Shown piece after piece: positions 36,988 through 48,545 of a DNA stretch of 64,000 bases (position 1 is the stretch's first letter; every line of letters begins with the position of its first letter). The stretch comes from Haematococcus lacustris. Taxonomy: Eukaryota; Chlorophyta; Chlorophyceae; Chlamydomonadales; Haematococcaceae. The translations under genes and the position numbers were made by a program. The stretch covers positions 8,654,787 through 8,718,786 of the forward strand of contig JASKMD010000008.1 of the NCBI GenBank assembly GCA_030144725.1, given 5' to 3'. The notes beneath the pieces are model-generated. The model was given only the letters and a program-made list of their open reading frames with translations. It searched no databases and was not told the DNA's origin.

Positions 36988-38659
36988 TGTGGCAGGAGCA
37001 GCAGCAGCATGACCAAACAGGTTACCAGGAAGGGCAGCAGCGGCACCAAGTCACAGAGCTAGGCATCTCCCTCCCCTTCAGTCCCCTGTCCCTGTCCTTG
37101 CCCCTGCCCTTGTGCAGGCCTTGGCACACTATCCTCTGCAGCCACACATGCCCGACCAGCTCACTGCCCAGCTGAATCTGATAGGCCAGGAGGCCTGCCG
37201 CCGCATCCACTCCGCAGGCTGCTGGGTGCAGCGGCCCCAGCTGCCCCTGTCGACCCTGACCTCTACTGCAGGCCAGGCAGGTCAGGGCCAGCTGGCCCAG
37301 CACCCGGCAGTCAAGGTGAGGGCGCAGAGCCCGCTGGTCAGGCTGCTGGGAGGAGGGTGTCAATGCTGCCGGAGCAAGGGAAGAGGAGGGAAGTGGGAGA
37401 GGTGGCGGGGGGGAAATGGAGGAGGGGCAGGATGGGAAGGGGGGATGGAGGAGGGGCATGGGTATGTCTGAATGCTTCTTGGTTAGCTGGCTTGGGTGGC
37501 TACAAGGACGAAGGTGCAGACGCTGTTAGGCAAAGCAAGGAAGGGGGAGGGAGTTGGGAGTGGCAGCAGGGGGAGGGGAAGCGGCAGCAGGGAGGGGAAA
37601 GGGAGGAGAGGGAAGGGGAGGAGCAGCACGACGAAGTGCTTCTGCATGTGCAGGCGCTGCAAGTGGTGAACCACCTGGTGTTTGGGCCACGCCACCCTGA
37701 CCACCCTGTGGGTCCCCTGCTCAGCCCAGGCAGAGGCGCGGCAGATGGCCTTGCCGGGCAGAGGGAGAGGGGGGATACGGCAGGAGGCGGCTGCCTGCAT
37801 GGCCTGCAGCACAGCTCCATGTGCTTCATTCCCCCAGAGGGGTATGGGCTGGGGCTGCAGGTGAGGCAAGCCGTATACCATGGGAGGCGATGGTGGGTTT
37901 GGGCAACTGCGAGAGTCTGGCACAGCCAGGCTGACACCAGTGAGAGCAGTACGTTGGAGCACTAGCAAGAGCAGCATGAGCTGGAAGGGCAGTGTGGGAT
38001 GGGGTCATGCAGGAGGGCTTGAGATGAGTTACTGGTTCAGGGATGGAACAAGAGAGTGGGGGATGATGATGGAGGCAGGGCAGGAGGCTGGGCAGTTAAG
38101 TTGCGCTGGCAAAACCAGCAGCAAGCATTGCTGTGCACCGCCACTGCTGCCTTTCACGATGCCTTCACCACCTGAACCTGGCCCTGTACTGCCATGCCCT
38201 GCCTGCTGCCCTGCCTGTTGCCCTGCCTGTGACCCACTCCCACAGCTGCTGCCAGTCCTCCTACACCCTTTGCTCGCTCCCCGTCCAGCCATGCCGCCGC
38301 CCGCCCCTTGACCCCAGCCCCCCTGCCCCGCTTGCATGCCCAGGGCAACAGCCAGGACTACCACAACCCCGCCAACTCCCTGCTGCCTGAGGTGCTGTCC
38401 AGTGGCCTAGGGCTGCCCATCAGCCTAGCAGTGCTCCACATGGCCATAGCCCGACGGGCCGGCCTGGCAGTCGACCTGATGAACATGCCGCTTCGCATCT
38501 ATTCCCGGCTGGCCATCAGGGACTCCCACCCGCCCCCTGCAGGGCTGCAGCCTGGGCTGGGGGCTGAGGGGGCTGAGGGGTGCGGTGGGAGGCGGGGCCA
38601 GGCACCTCTTCACCCTTCACAAAGCTTTGGGGCAGGGCTGGTTGAGGCAGCACCGCACA

Positions 38660-38707
<48 letters not shown>

Positions 38708-41206
38708 CAACAGGAGCGGAAGCAAGAGCAGCAGCGGTGACAGGAGCATCAGCAGCGGGGAACAAGAAGAGTAGCAGCAGGGCAGGCCCCAGCCGCAGCA
38801 GGTAGGGGCGTGACGGGAGCAACGGACATCGCAGGGCCAGCAGAGGAGTCAGTGACAGTTTCAGGAGGCAGGCAGGCAGCTGGGGTGGACAACGGTGGAG
38901 ATGAGGTGGTGTTTGTGGATGTGTTTGGTGGCGGTGGCATCATGGACTTGGAGGACCTTAGGTGGGACTGCTCATGGCATGCAAGCACACATGCATGCTC
39001 AGCTGTGTTCCACCACTCACCTTCCACACAAGCCAACATCTGACCCTGGCAGTGGCAGCAGTGGTGTGAGATGTAATGGGTGTGACCATGCAGAGATGCC
39101 ATGCAAGAGATGGGTGTCCTGGTCACTCCTTCTCACCTCCTCCCCATGACCACTGAGGTACAGTCTCCTCGCCCCCTCCTCCCTTCCCCCCCATCCCCAC
39201 TCCCTCCCCTCCCCTGCTCCCTCCCCACCCTTCTCGCTCAGCCAGTTACAAGATTTGGATACCATGGATGATGCAAGACAGGCTTGAAAGGTTGAGACGC
39301 AGCAGCTAGTGCCGTGCCTCTGCTCCCACTCGCCCTGCCCCTGCCCTTCCTTGCCCTGCAGGCCATCTGCACTCGCATGTGCGCAAACCTAGCCAACCTG
39401 TACAACTCCCAACGCGACCACGCTCACCTACGCATGGTCTTGGAGCTGGCCACCGCCATCAACCCTCAGGTGGTCAACACAGCACCACAGTCATATCACA
39501 TCTGCACAAACCCTAGTGCTGTGTTTAGCACTGGATACTGTTGCCGCTGCCGCTGCTGCTGCTCCTATCTGCTGCTGCTGCTGCCCTGCTGTTCCTGCTG
39601 CTACTGCTACTGCTACTGCTACTGCTGCTGCTGCCGCTGCCCGCTGCTGCTGCCGCTGCTGCTGCTGCCGCTGTTCTGCCGCTGTTCTGCCACTGTGCTG
39701 CCGCTGTGCTGCCGCTGTGCTGCCGCTGTGCTGCCGCTGTTATGCCGCTGTTCTGCCGCTGTTCTGCCGCTGTGCTGCCACTGTTCTGCCACTGTTCTGC
39801 TGCTGCTGCCGCTGTTCTGCCACTGCTGCTGCTGTTCTGCCACCAGCAGATGCGTGACGGTTGGCGACACAGGCTGCAGGCGGCGCTGGCTGTCCAGGAC
39901 TTCAATGACGCAGAGGCCGCGGTGGCAGGTCTGCAGGTCAGCCTGGGCTCTGGGCTGCACACACTCAGTCCCTGACCACTAGAGCCAGCCAGCTTGCGGT
40001 GATGTAGCCAAAAATACGTGGGGTCGGTAGGACTCGAACTGGGTACCTAGGCACCGTTCTGATCAAAGGGAGACACCGTATTGACGGGGTGATGAAACAG
40101 TATTGAAGAACGGAGCTGAAAAAGACTGAAGGCGATGAACACAAAACACCAAACTGCTGACTGGGTGAAACAAACCTGGTGAGGAACAGTGGAGTTCTCA
40201 AAAAGACTGAAGGCGAGGAACACAAGACACACTTGCAAGCTGTTCGCAGCCTGTACACAACAGTGCCAGCAGCATCAACTCCACCAGGTCACCAGGCACA
40301 TGACCCCTCACCGCCCCTCCCTTCTTCCCTGTGCTGCAGCATTTGGGCCTGCAGGTCAATAGGCAGAGAAGGAATGGAAGGAGGCGCAATGGCATAGGGA
40401 CAGGGATAGGAAGCATAAAAGCCTGCTACAAACCTGCAGGGCTGCTTAGTAGGGCTATGATGCTGCAGGGTGCATGTGCATTGCACACCAAGGGTCAGCA
40501 GCAGAGCCGTTGTAGCAGAGTGTCAGGGCAGGCAGAGCCAGCTGTTATTGCTGCCCGCAGTCCCAGCTCACTGGCAGTGGCGTTGAAGGCATGCGGCTGC
40601 GGCTGATGCAGACAAACGTGCAACAGGTGGGCGGGGCGGGGCGGGGCGGGGCGGGGCGGGGCGGGGCGGGGCGGGGCGGGGCGGGGCGGGGCGGGGCGGG
40701 GCGGGGCGGGGCGGGGCGGGGCGGGGCGGGGCGGGGCGGGGCGGGGCGGGGCGGGGCGGGGCGGGGCGGGGCGGGGCGGGGCGGGGCGGGGCGGGGCGGG
40801 GCGGGGCGGGGCGGGGCGGGGCGGGGCGGGGCGGGGCGGGGCGGGGCGGGGCGGGGCGGGGCGGGGCGGGGCGGGGCGGGGCGGGGCGGGGCGGGGCGCT
40901 TGAATGTGGCCTGAACAAAGAGGCTGGCGCTTCATTCATGACCAGGCCACCCCCACAGCTGCCCTTGACAGCTCCATCCTGCTTGTTACCCTCTACTGCA
41001 CCCCACAGCTGCACGCCCCTGCCTGCGCACCCCTTGCTGCGACCCCCTGCCTGCCACCCCCTCGCTGCACCCCTTGCCTGCACCCCTTGCCTGCCTACAC
41101 TTGCCCAGGTTCGAGGGCAGCTGGCTGAGCTACGGCAAGACTTCCTCGCCCAGGCCGCCCTACAAAAGCACCTGCCTTCAGACCTTGCCCCTCCACCCAC
41201 CACCCC

Positions 41207-41253
<47 letters not shown>

Positions 41254-43870
41254 CCTCATCTAGGGTAGCAGGAGCAGTGGGCACCCCAGCAGCCCAGCAT
41301 ACCCCCAAGCCCCTGGCCTCGCCAGCAGCAACAGCCCCCAGCATGCCATCAGCCACTGACTGTTTGTTTGTCATGGAGGCTGCGGCAGCAGCAGCGGCGG
41401 CGGAGGATGCTGAGGCAGCAGCTGATATGCTGCAGGCGCTGCAGGCTCAGGGTCAGCAGCAGCAAGGGGGGAAGGGGAGTGCACAGGGGTGGGGTGAGGA
41501 GAGGCCGCTGGAAGGAGTGGGGGAGGGTACAGGGGCAGCAGGGCAGACAAGGGATATGGGGGGAGTGCAGGGGCAGGGGCAGGAGCAGGGGCAGGGGCAG
41601 GGGCAGGGGCAGGGGCAGGGGCAGGGGCAGGGGCAGGGGCAGGGGCAGGGGCAGGGGCAGGGGCAGGGGCAGGGGCAGGGGCAGGGGCAGGGGCAGGGGC
41701 AGGGGCAGGGGCAGGGGCAGGGGCAGGGGCAGGGGCAGGGGCAGGGGCAGGGGCAGGGGCAGGGGCAGGGGCAGGGGCAGGGGCAGGGGCAGGGGCAGGG
41801 GCAGGGGCAGGGGCAGGGGCAGGGGCAGGGGCCCACTACCAGCAGCCCAGCCAGGCAGCCCGGGGACCGGGCCCCCCGCCCTCCACCCCATGCCATGCCG
41901 TCACCAGTTGCAGCACACGACCCCCCCACAGCCTCTCCCCCTGCCGCTCTTCAGAGTAGGCGGCTGTTCAGAGTAGGCGACGTGGTGCGTCATAAGCGCT
42001 ACCACTACCGTGGTGTGGTGTATGACTGGGACCCCTCCTGCGCCATGGATGAGGCCTGGGTGACGCAGATGGGGGTGAGCTACTGCCGCCACTGCCGCTG
42101 CCACTGACGCTGTTGCTACTTCTGAGGATGATGCTGCCGCCGCCATTGCCACCGCTGCCGCTGCAGCCGCTGCCACTTCTGCTGCTGCTTACACTGCATG
42201 TGACCCTTTCTGGTCAGCACCCTGATGCGTGTTGTCGCTCGCCCTTCTGTGTTCCGCCATTGGCTGGCAAACCTGCCCCAGCCTACCCTGTGGTGCAGGG
42301 TGCTAGTCGTAGCAAACAAAGCAGTCCACCACTACCCTCCAGCCTCCCTAATGCATCTATATCATGTTTTCATGCGCATGCCAGCTCTCTTTCATCTCCT
42401 CATTCCCACATGTGCCTGGCATGGTTTCACACCCCTTGACCTGCCCACCCTGCTCCCTGCCCACTCCTCGACCTGCCCACCCTTTCCCCTGCCCACGCAG
42501 GTGGACGCGCTGCCTGGTGGCCGGCAGCAGCCCTTCTATCATGTGCTGGTTGATGCAAGAGACCGTCCTTTCCGCAACACCTACACCGCTCATGTCAACT
42601 TGGAGCTGCTGCAGGAGCCACATGCTGCACACGCCCAGGATGCAGGTGAGGTCAGGCAGCAGACAACACGTTGGTACCAGGGCCAGGGCCGTAACATAGG
42701 CATCCGGCGACACTGGCTCAGGCTGACTTGTATGGGGTTGAGGCCAGGGCCTCTGGCCAGCCCTGTCAGTTGTAGGAATGCATGCGCTGTGATCGTCGCA
42801 TATCTCTGTTTCATGCTGTTTTGCTACTTGTTTATTCGCTGTTTAATGCTAATTTGCTGTACTTATTCTAAGCTTTTGGGGTGACACGTCGGGCTGAGGC
42901 CAGGGCTGCACATCAGGCAAAGCTGCCCTGGTGAATGTGTGAGATTCAATGCAGGTGTGTGATAGCCGCAGGCTCATCATTGAATAGAGTTTCACGCACC
43001 AGCAAAATAAGGACTGGCATCTGCAATTGTGGTTAGGAAGTCCAGTCTGTGTGCATGTGCGATGCTGAGCCGTATCGCTGTTTGCTGACTGCTGTCATGG
43101 TGCCTGGTGCATGGCGCATGGAGCCTGGGGCTTTCCATGATGTAGGGTAGAGGCTGAAGGGTGTAGCTGGCTGTATGGTGTCACTGGCTGCAGGGTGTGG
43201 CTAGCTGTAGGCAGTGTGACCCAGACCATGCTAAGCATGAAGCAGGCATGACTGGGATGGCTTGGAAGGGCTGCTGACAGCTGCGTCCTTGTTCTTCCTA
43301 CCTCACATCTGGTGCACCCGTTGACCTTGCAATGTCGCTGGGCAGTGAGATGGGCGTGTGGTCAGGGGCAGCACTAGCAGGACGACATGGCATGATGGTG
43401 ACACGAAGGGAGCATTTCAATAGCGCATGGACAAACGTCTACGCCAATCCAAGTATGAGAGAAAGCGCGGCTACAGACGAGACTGGGGTTTCCGTCCGGC
43501 AAACACCTGCCCCCGGACGCTGCAGGGCGTAGAGCGACGCCTCGCCGGTTCATCGTTTCAGCGCCCCACTCGGTTGATGTTGTGCCGCGCAGGTGACACG
43601 AGCGTGCGCAGAGCTGCGCCCGGGGCGAGTCCTCCTGGCCCCGGCGTCGAGCATCCCGACATCGGCCTGTACTTCGAGGGTCTACCGCCAGCGTGCAAAT
43701 GCAGTGAACGGCAGCCGCGCACGTACGTGTTAAACCCGTTCATGCGCTATAAGTTTGGCGACGTGACCCAGCATTGCGCCTGCTCGCATGCAGCTCGCCC
43801 TAAACCTATATTCGCTTATGTTGATGCCATGCCCTACGTTCCTAATGCCTCTATTGCGCCACGATTGTAG
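35532..43870 (+). CDS. FBXO21: FBXO21-type protein: F-box, SirB1/transglutaminase-like, YccV/HspQ-like
   Basis: Exons: 35532-35777, 36244-36372, 36747-36830, 37118-37315, 37654-37707, 38344-38801, 38872-38961, 39362-39469, 39850-39936, 40561-40626, 41109-42074, 42501-42645, 43593-43870. The N-terminal F-box has LHVRDLCSAARVCRSW and WRQLYAERH. The SirB1 domain has QDYHNPANSLLPEVLSSGLG, LPISLAVLHMAIARR, MNMPLRI and FVDVFGGGGIMDLEDL. The C-terminal YccV domain has FRVGDVVRHKRYHYRGVVYD, QMG, PFYHVLVDARDRP, then HPDIGLYFEGL. This order defines FBXO21, a substrate receptor of SCF ubiquitin ligases. Long insertions: poly-Ala after SirB1, and poly-Gln plus about 44 Gly-Gln repeats before YccV. One exon between 38962 and 39361 is unresolved (phase mismatch). 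TGTAA at 44028 and 44151. Confidence 0.9.
36957..36987. repeat. (CAG)n in an FBXO21 intron
   Basis: About ten CAG triplets in intron 36831-37117. Confidence 0.85.
38661..38705. repeat. (CAG)n inside an exon, read as poly-Ala
   Basis: Frame GCA across the run gives poly-Ala in the SirB1 exon of the FBXO21-type gene. Confidence 0.85.
39537..39840. repeat. Imperfect GCTGTTCTGCC/GCTGTGCTGCC minisatellite in an intron
   Basis: Starts as CTG/CTAC triplets and passes into units of about 12 bp mixing GCCGCTGTTCT and GCCGCTGTGCT; lies within intron 39470-39849. Confidence 0.8.
40627..40898. repeat. (GGGGC)n pentanucleotide array at an intron donor
   Basis: About 53 near-perfect 5-bp units. The array begins within four bases of the splice donor (CAACAG|GTGGGCGGGGC), so the intron opens with the repeat. 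The Ala-Gly-Arg-Gly and Pro-Ala-Pro-Arg frames are shadows. Confidence 0.95.
41208..41252. repeat. (CAG)n poly-Gln tract in exon
   Basis: About 15 CAG codons in frame in exon 41109-42074. Confidence 0.9.
41569..41832. repeat. (GGGGCA)n array coding Gly-Gln repeats
   Basis: About 44 hexamers, open in frame through the whole YccV exon, giving a Gly-Gln block ahead of the domain. Confidence 0.95.
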
Positions 43871-44203
43871 CAGCAGCTCGAGGCAACATTGAAGTGAAGG
43901 AACATCTGCGATGTAGAGCATGCCAGCAGTGACAGGCGTCTAGTACAACAATCTCAACCCAGATATTTTCACAGGTCAGTCCACTACAAGTGGGGCAATG
44001 GATGTTGACATGAACCACGTCCTCTCATGTAAGCAAAAGCGATGTGAACGACAAGCTGTTACCCCGACGACCCGGGTGTTCCAGTCGCGCAACCGGCTGT
44101 TACGCATTCTTGTCCTACTTGCTTAGAACAGCAGCCGGGAGTGCACCGTTTGTAAATGTGATGTACCATGCCAATGCCTCAATACGCCCTCTCCACTACG
44201 ACT
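43871..44203. terminator. Convergent 3' ends with TGTAA signals
   Basis: Plus-strand TGTAA at 44028-44032 and 44151-44155 for the FBXO21-type gene; minus-strand TGTAA at 44207-44203 for the ShKT gene. Confidence 0.55.
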
Positions 44204-44484
44204 TACAACTGTGTGGGTGACTGCAATGAGCATACCAATATTAAAACAAGTGTACTAGAAACTCTGGATGTAGCTCAGTGAATGCGTGTATGGGTGCTTG
44301 CTACAATCAACGGCATGTATGTGTGCATATGTTGACGTCTGACGAGCTCAGTCCCTGATGCTGCTGGCCAGGCAGGGCCTGCTCGTGGCAGTAAATGGCT
44401 GAAGCAACTATTATTGTGGCCCTGTGTGGCTCTGGCTTGTCCCAGTGCATGAAGTCCATGGCCTTGTAACGCAGGGTTATGTCA

Positions 44485-46941
44485 ACCGTGGCCCATGCCA
44501 CTGCAACCCCACATGTGCCCTATGATGGCAATGCACTGCCCTGAATGTGTGACACACAAATCTTCACAAGGCGTGAATTGCTGCTGTGGCAGGAGGCCCA
44601 CAACCCGCCTGCCTCACTGTCAATGAACAGTTCATGGAGTTGCCATGGATGACAGTGATTGCCGTGACAGCATCACTTGGGAGCCAGGCCAGGGCAGGGG
44701 TACCGACCGCAAGACTTGAGGCAGTAGTTGCCCTGCACAGCGACATGAGCCAGCACTCCTGCCAGAGCACAAATCAACCCGCCACCAAGCCACCATGTGC
44801 TCAGCCAATGACACAATGATCATGGCCTGTTCTGACTGCTGGCCCTGTCCCCCTCCCTTGCCTACCCTCCCACACCTCCCTCCCTCCGTCCTCCCGCCCA
44901 CACCTGCCCTCTGTTCAGTATAGGTGCAGAGAGGGACCTGGGAAGTACAGGACCTGGGCAGTACAGGGCCTGGGGCAGTACAACCTGCCCTGGAGGAAGG
45001 CTCCGCTATGTGGATCCCTCGTCCCACGACCCACCTGGATCATGAACTCCTTGTCACACTGCCCATACACAGCCTGCTGGGCGCACGTGAACTTGGCATC
45101 AGGCGTGATGTCGGTGCACTCCGCCTTCCTGGCTGTTGACGGCGACTGGCTGGCCGGAGAGGAAGGGGAAGCACGCACTATAGGGGAGGAGGGGGAGGAG
45201 GGGGAGGAGGGGGAGGAGGAGGGGGGAGGAGGGGGAGGAGGGGGAGGAGGGGGAGGAGGGGGAGGAGGGGGAGGAGGGGGAGGAGGGGGAGGAGGGGGAG
45301 GAGGGGGAGGAGGGGGAGGAGGGGGAGGAGGGGGAGGAGGGGGAGGAGGGGGAGGAGGGGGGAGGAGGGGGAGGAGGGGGAGGAGGGGGAGGAGGGGGAA
45401 GAGGGAGAAGCAGAAGTCCCAGTGAAGTTCCCAGAGGCTGGGGCTGGGGAGGGCATCTGGATGGGTGGTGTAGGTGCTGGGGCCTTGGGAGTGAGCGTAG
45501 GGGCGGCCTTGCCGTTCACAGCGGGGAGGCCGGCGGAGGCGCACACGGGGAAGCCACAAGTGCGGGCGCAATATGCAAAGCTCCTCATGTAGTCCGCCGT
45601 GCATTTGCCTGCGTGTGGGGCAGGGCGGGCAGGCAGGGGCGTGGTAGGGGGGCCAGGCAGGGTGGCATAGAGTGGCTTTCCACAGGGAGAGGGGCAAGGC
45701 AAGGTGGCATGGCCAGGCAGCGGTTGAGCTTCTCGCAAGGGGGATGGATTGAATCGGGGTAGTGCTGTGATTCAGCAGGCTTTGCAGCAGGGCCAGGAGC
45801 CACCCATGCTGCCTGGTGTGCGCTGTTTCAGCTGTCAGAAGCACACTGCCAGACTAGCGCCCGGTGGACGTAAGAGCTCGCTTCCAGGGCAGTAGGATGG
45901 GGTGGGGGAAGATTGTCCTGGTGTAGTCGCTGCACGCAGCCCCCTTCATGCCCCTCACTCACCGAAGTCTTTCTGCACAGGCAGCAGGCGCAGCAGCAGG
46001 GCTCTGAGGGTGCCAGAGCTTGTCAACAGTGAGCCTATCTTATCGTGCAGCATTTGAAACCCTTGCTTTGCAGCAGGGCAAGGTGGGTGCATGGGTGGCT
46101 GGGCTTTGTTCTGATCCATATGGGCATATCTAGCATGCATGCCCGCTGCTCAATTAGCCGGTACCACCAGACAGCCAGCATAGGCTGCCAGTGGTGGGCC
46201 TGGAGCAGTTGAGTGGCAGCGGGGGAGGGTGAGACCTGCCTGCTGCTGGCAGGTGTGGCGGGAGCCAGGGGGGACATCAGTGCAGGTGCTCAGCCGCACG
46301 GACAGTGGCGGGGCTAAAGGGTCCACGGTGGTGGGGGTGCCCAGATCCGAGTCGGTCTGAGGCAGGCAGGCAGTCAGGCAGAAGGGTTGGGCAGGAGGAC
46401 GGCAAGCAGGGAGGTTTCGCAGCCATGGTGCTGGATGCCGCTGCAGGGTAAAGTGCAGATTTCAGTTTACGGACGGAAATGCGCGGTTCTCATCTTGCTG
46501 TCGACTCGTGAGCTAATGAGTCGCGAGGCCCATCGAGATGTGGACACGGGGCCTGGCTGCCGCGCGCCCATTCGCACCGCGTTCCGTCCTCCAAGTGCAG
46601 GCACTACGGGGGCTGCACCGTTCACCGCTGTCGGCGCGATCGGAACCAGTGGCTGGAGTCCAGTTACTGCAGCGCCTGGAACTAACGGAGCTGGAGCGGG
46701 CAGGACGGCGGTCGCATTGGACGTGGGATCGACTGTCACATTGACGACGGGCGCTGGCGACAATTCCAGTACCAGAGGCTGCGTAGGAGCGAGCTGTGCA
46801 GATGCGTCTGCATAGGGCCAAGAACCGGATGAGTCGCCGGGTTGCGATGCGGTGGCGGGATGATTGCTAGCACTTGTATTGCGCGCGATCAAGAGGCGGC
46901 TTACCGATCGCGAGCAGCGCGACAATCAGGCCGGCGAGCAT
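44485..46941 (-). CDS. Secreted protein with two ShKT (ShK-like) Cys-rich domains
   Basis: Signal-peptide exon 46941-46905 (MLAGLIVALLAI) splices to 46807 onward (DASAQLAPTQPLVLELSPAP). Then exon 46356-46240 with CTDVPPGSRHTCQQQ, a 10-nt microexon 45972-45963 (KDFG), and exon 45608 onward with KCTADYMRSFAYCARTCGF, completing ShKT domain 1. After a Pro/Ser-rich spacer over the 9-bp array comes ECTDITPDAKFTCAQQ up to 45035, and exon 44732-44704 (GNYCLKSCG) completes domain 2. ShKT domains are six-Cys modules common in algal and animal extracellular proteins; the name does not imply a toxin. Domains 1 and 2 are in different frames across the array. A GC donor is used at 46239. The last exon is uncertain. 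Confidence 0.75.
45183..45405. repeat. (GGGGGAGGA)n 9-bp array
   Basis: About 24 units with interruptions (GGGGGG runs near 45226 and 45358). On the minus strand it codes Pro/Ser- or Pro/Leu-rich spacer in the ShKT gene. Confidence 0.9.
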
Positions 46942-48249
46942 GACGGCTGTGTGCTGTTTTTGCTGAGGTAGTGGCACGAGCGTTGCACAGGAAGAGAATG
47001 ATTGACTATGGAAGCAAAGATCAACACCAATTTTGTAAAGTGTGAATGTTAAAGGGCAGAACCCAAATGTAACGCTCTCTAGCACCTCTGCCCACATGCT
47101 GCGACCCCCTCGTCGCCTTACAGAACATCGGGCTGATGGGCCCGCGCAAAATGTTGATGGGTCGTAAAATGTTGATGGGCCTTCCTGTAATGTCGCCTTC
47201 ATTCGGTCCTTCATACTGTGTCATACCGTGTGAAAGTCAGCACACCGACGATGCAGTTGATACACGATCTGTGGCAAGAGCGGCGGTCTGATCTGAACTC
47301 CAACCCTTCACACGAGTCGGACCTTGTCTGTCAAGTCTATCTAATCGATGTGCAGGCGTACAAGTGAGGGTGTATCGATGCAATGCTGACCAGGCCGGCA
47401 ACGAGGCGTGGTGGGGGCGGGGGCGGGAACGGGAGGTCACTCCGCTCATTGTCCACATTGCCGTGGACCAAGTCATGAACGACACATGTCGCCAGCATCA
47501 GTCGAATGCCTTTGGTGCTATCGGTTGAGGCAGCTGTGTCTTGCTGTGTCTGATTACACTGATCACACCTCCCCGCATGCAAGCTCCCCACACAGACGAA
47601 CAAGAAATGGACCAGACTACAACTGTCACTTACACCTGCCCTTTCAGCACGTCCCCCACCGCAGAGGATCCAATCATCTGCACCCAAGGTGGCGCGACTT
47701 CCCTACGCAACTGCTGCAAACCTTACTGTCCCAGGTGCGCTCTAGCCAGCTTGGACACAATGCACTGCAGGACACAATGCAATGCAGGACTTAGGGTGTC
47801 TCGATGCAATGCTGACCAGGCCGGCAACGAGGCGTGGTGGGGGCGGGGGCGGGAACGGGAGGTCACTCCGCTCCGGTCACATTGCCCTTTCAGCAGCGGA
47901 GACTTAGACCTCAGCGGAGACTTAGACCTCAGCTTCCCTGGCTTCTATGCAAGCAACTTAAGAGGATCCAATCAGACACAAGGCAATTCAACAAGTATGG
48001 CCAAGGCACCCAAGCCACCCAAGCCCAAGCCCAGCTCTAATGAAACACAGATGTCATATACACATACGTACAAGGCAATGGACACGTGACGTGTGCCTCA
48101 CCTGGTGTCTACTCTGTACACATGAGCTCCCACTGCCAGCCTGCTACGGCACAACAGGCCAGGCCAGGGTGCAGCGAGGCCTGACCAGTGGGGCCAGGTG
48201 GATCAGAACGTCAGGGCTGAGGGGCGTCATGGTGGCTCAATGGCTCAGG
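46942..48249. other. Region with a duplicated 73-bp block; no firm gene
   Basis: Identical 73-bp blocks at 47375-47447 and 47801-47873 and an 18-bp tandem duplication near 47896-47931. A possible exon starts at 47251 (MQLIHDLWQERRSDLNSNPS) with donor AA|GTGAGG, but could not be extended. Confidence 0.45.
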
Positions 48250-48545
48250 GTCACATCCTGCTTTCTTGCCCGCTGCTGGCTAGCACCCCCCGGCCCCTAG
48301 CCTGCCTCGTCGCTCTCACCCCATCTCCGCCGTGCTGCCCACCACCTTGCAGGGTGCCCTTTGACTGGGCGCTGCTGGCCAAGCCTCCCTCAGCGCAACC
48401 CATCCCGCTGCTGCTCGCTCAGGCCCTGTCTGGCTTTGCGGTGCATGGCTGGTGGGGCATCCCTAAGGGCCTGTTTGCATCGCAGTGAGGCATGGAGGGG
48501 CAGGGGGTGGCAGTTTACCCTGAAGGTATGGAGGCGTGCATGAGG
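48250..48545 (+). pseudogene. Duplicated last exon of the aldehyde dehydrogenase-like gene
   Basis: Nearly identical to 62081-62375: same intron end, acceptor, and frame PFDWALLAKPPSAQPIPLLL...IPKGLFASQ-stop, plus about 55 bp of 3' flank. No other exon of the gene lies nearby, so this is a stray segment. Confidence 0.85.

Noticed and set aside
38516..38822. Minus-strand poly-Leu and Ala frames
   Set aside because: Antisense of the CAG tract in the FBXO21 SirB1 exon.
40020..40095. tRNA-like sequence (GGACTCGAACTGGG on plus)
   Set aside because: The complement has a T-loop-like piece, but stems do not pair and no cloverleaf could be formed.
41349..41929. Minus-strand Pro-Leu and Pro-Cys frames over the (GGGGCA)n array
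   Set aside because: Antisense shadows of the FBXO21 exon repeat.
42225..42884. 219-codon plus-strand frame over the FBXO21 intron and exon
   Set aside because: Different frame from the YccV exon, which has proper splice sites and domain match.
44915..45844. Single 309-codon minus-strand frame
   Set aside because: It mixes two frames of the ShKT gene through the repeat; the domain exons and splice sites give a better model, and only its ShKT domain 2 part was used.
47541..48089. 182-codon plus-strand frame
   Set aside because: Spans one copy of the 73-bp repeat and other repeats, with no splice support or recognisable domain.
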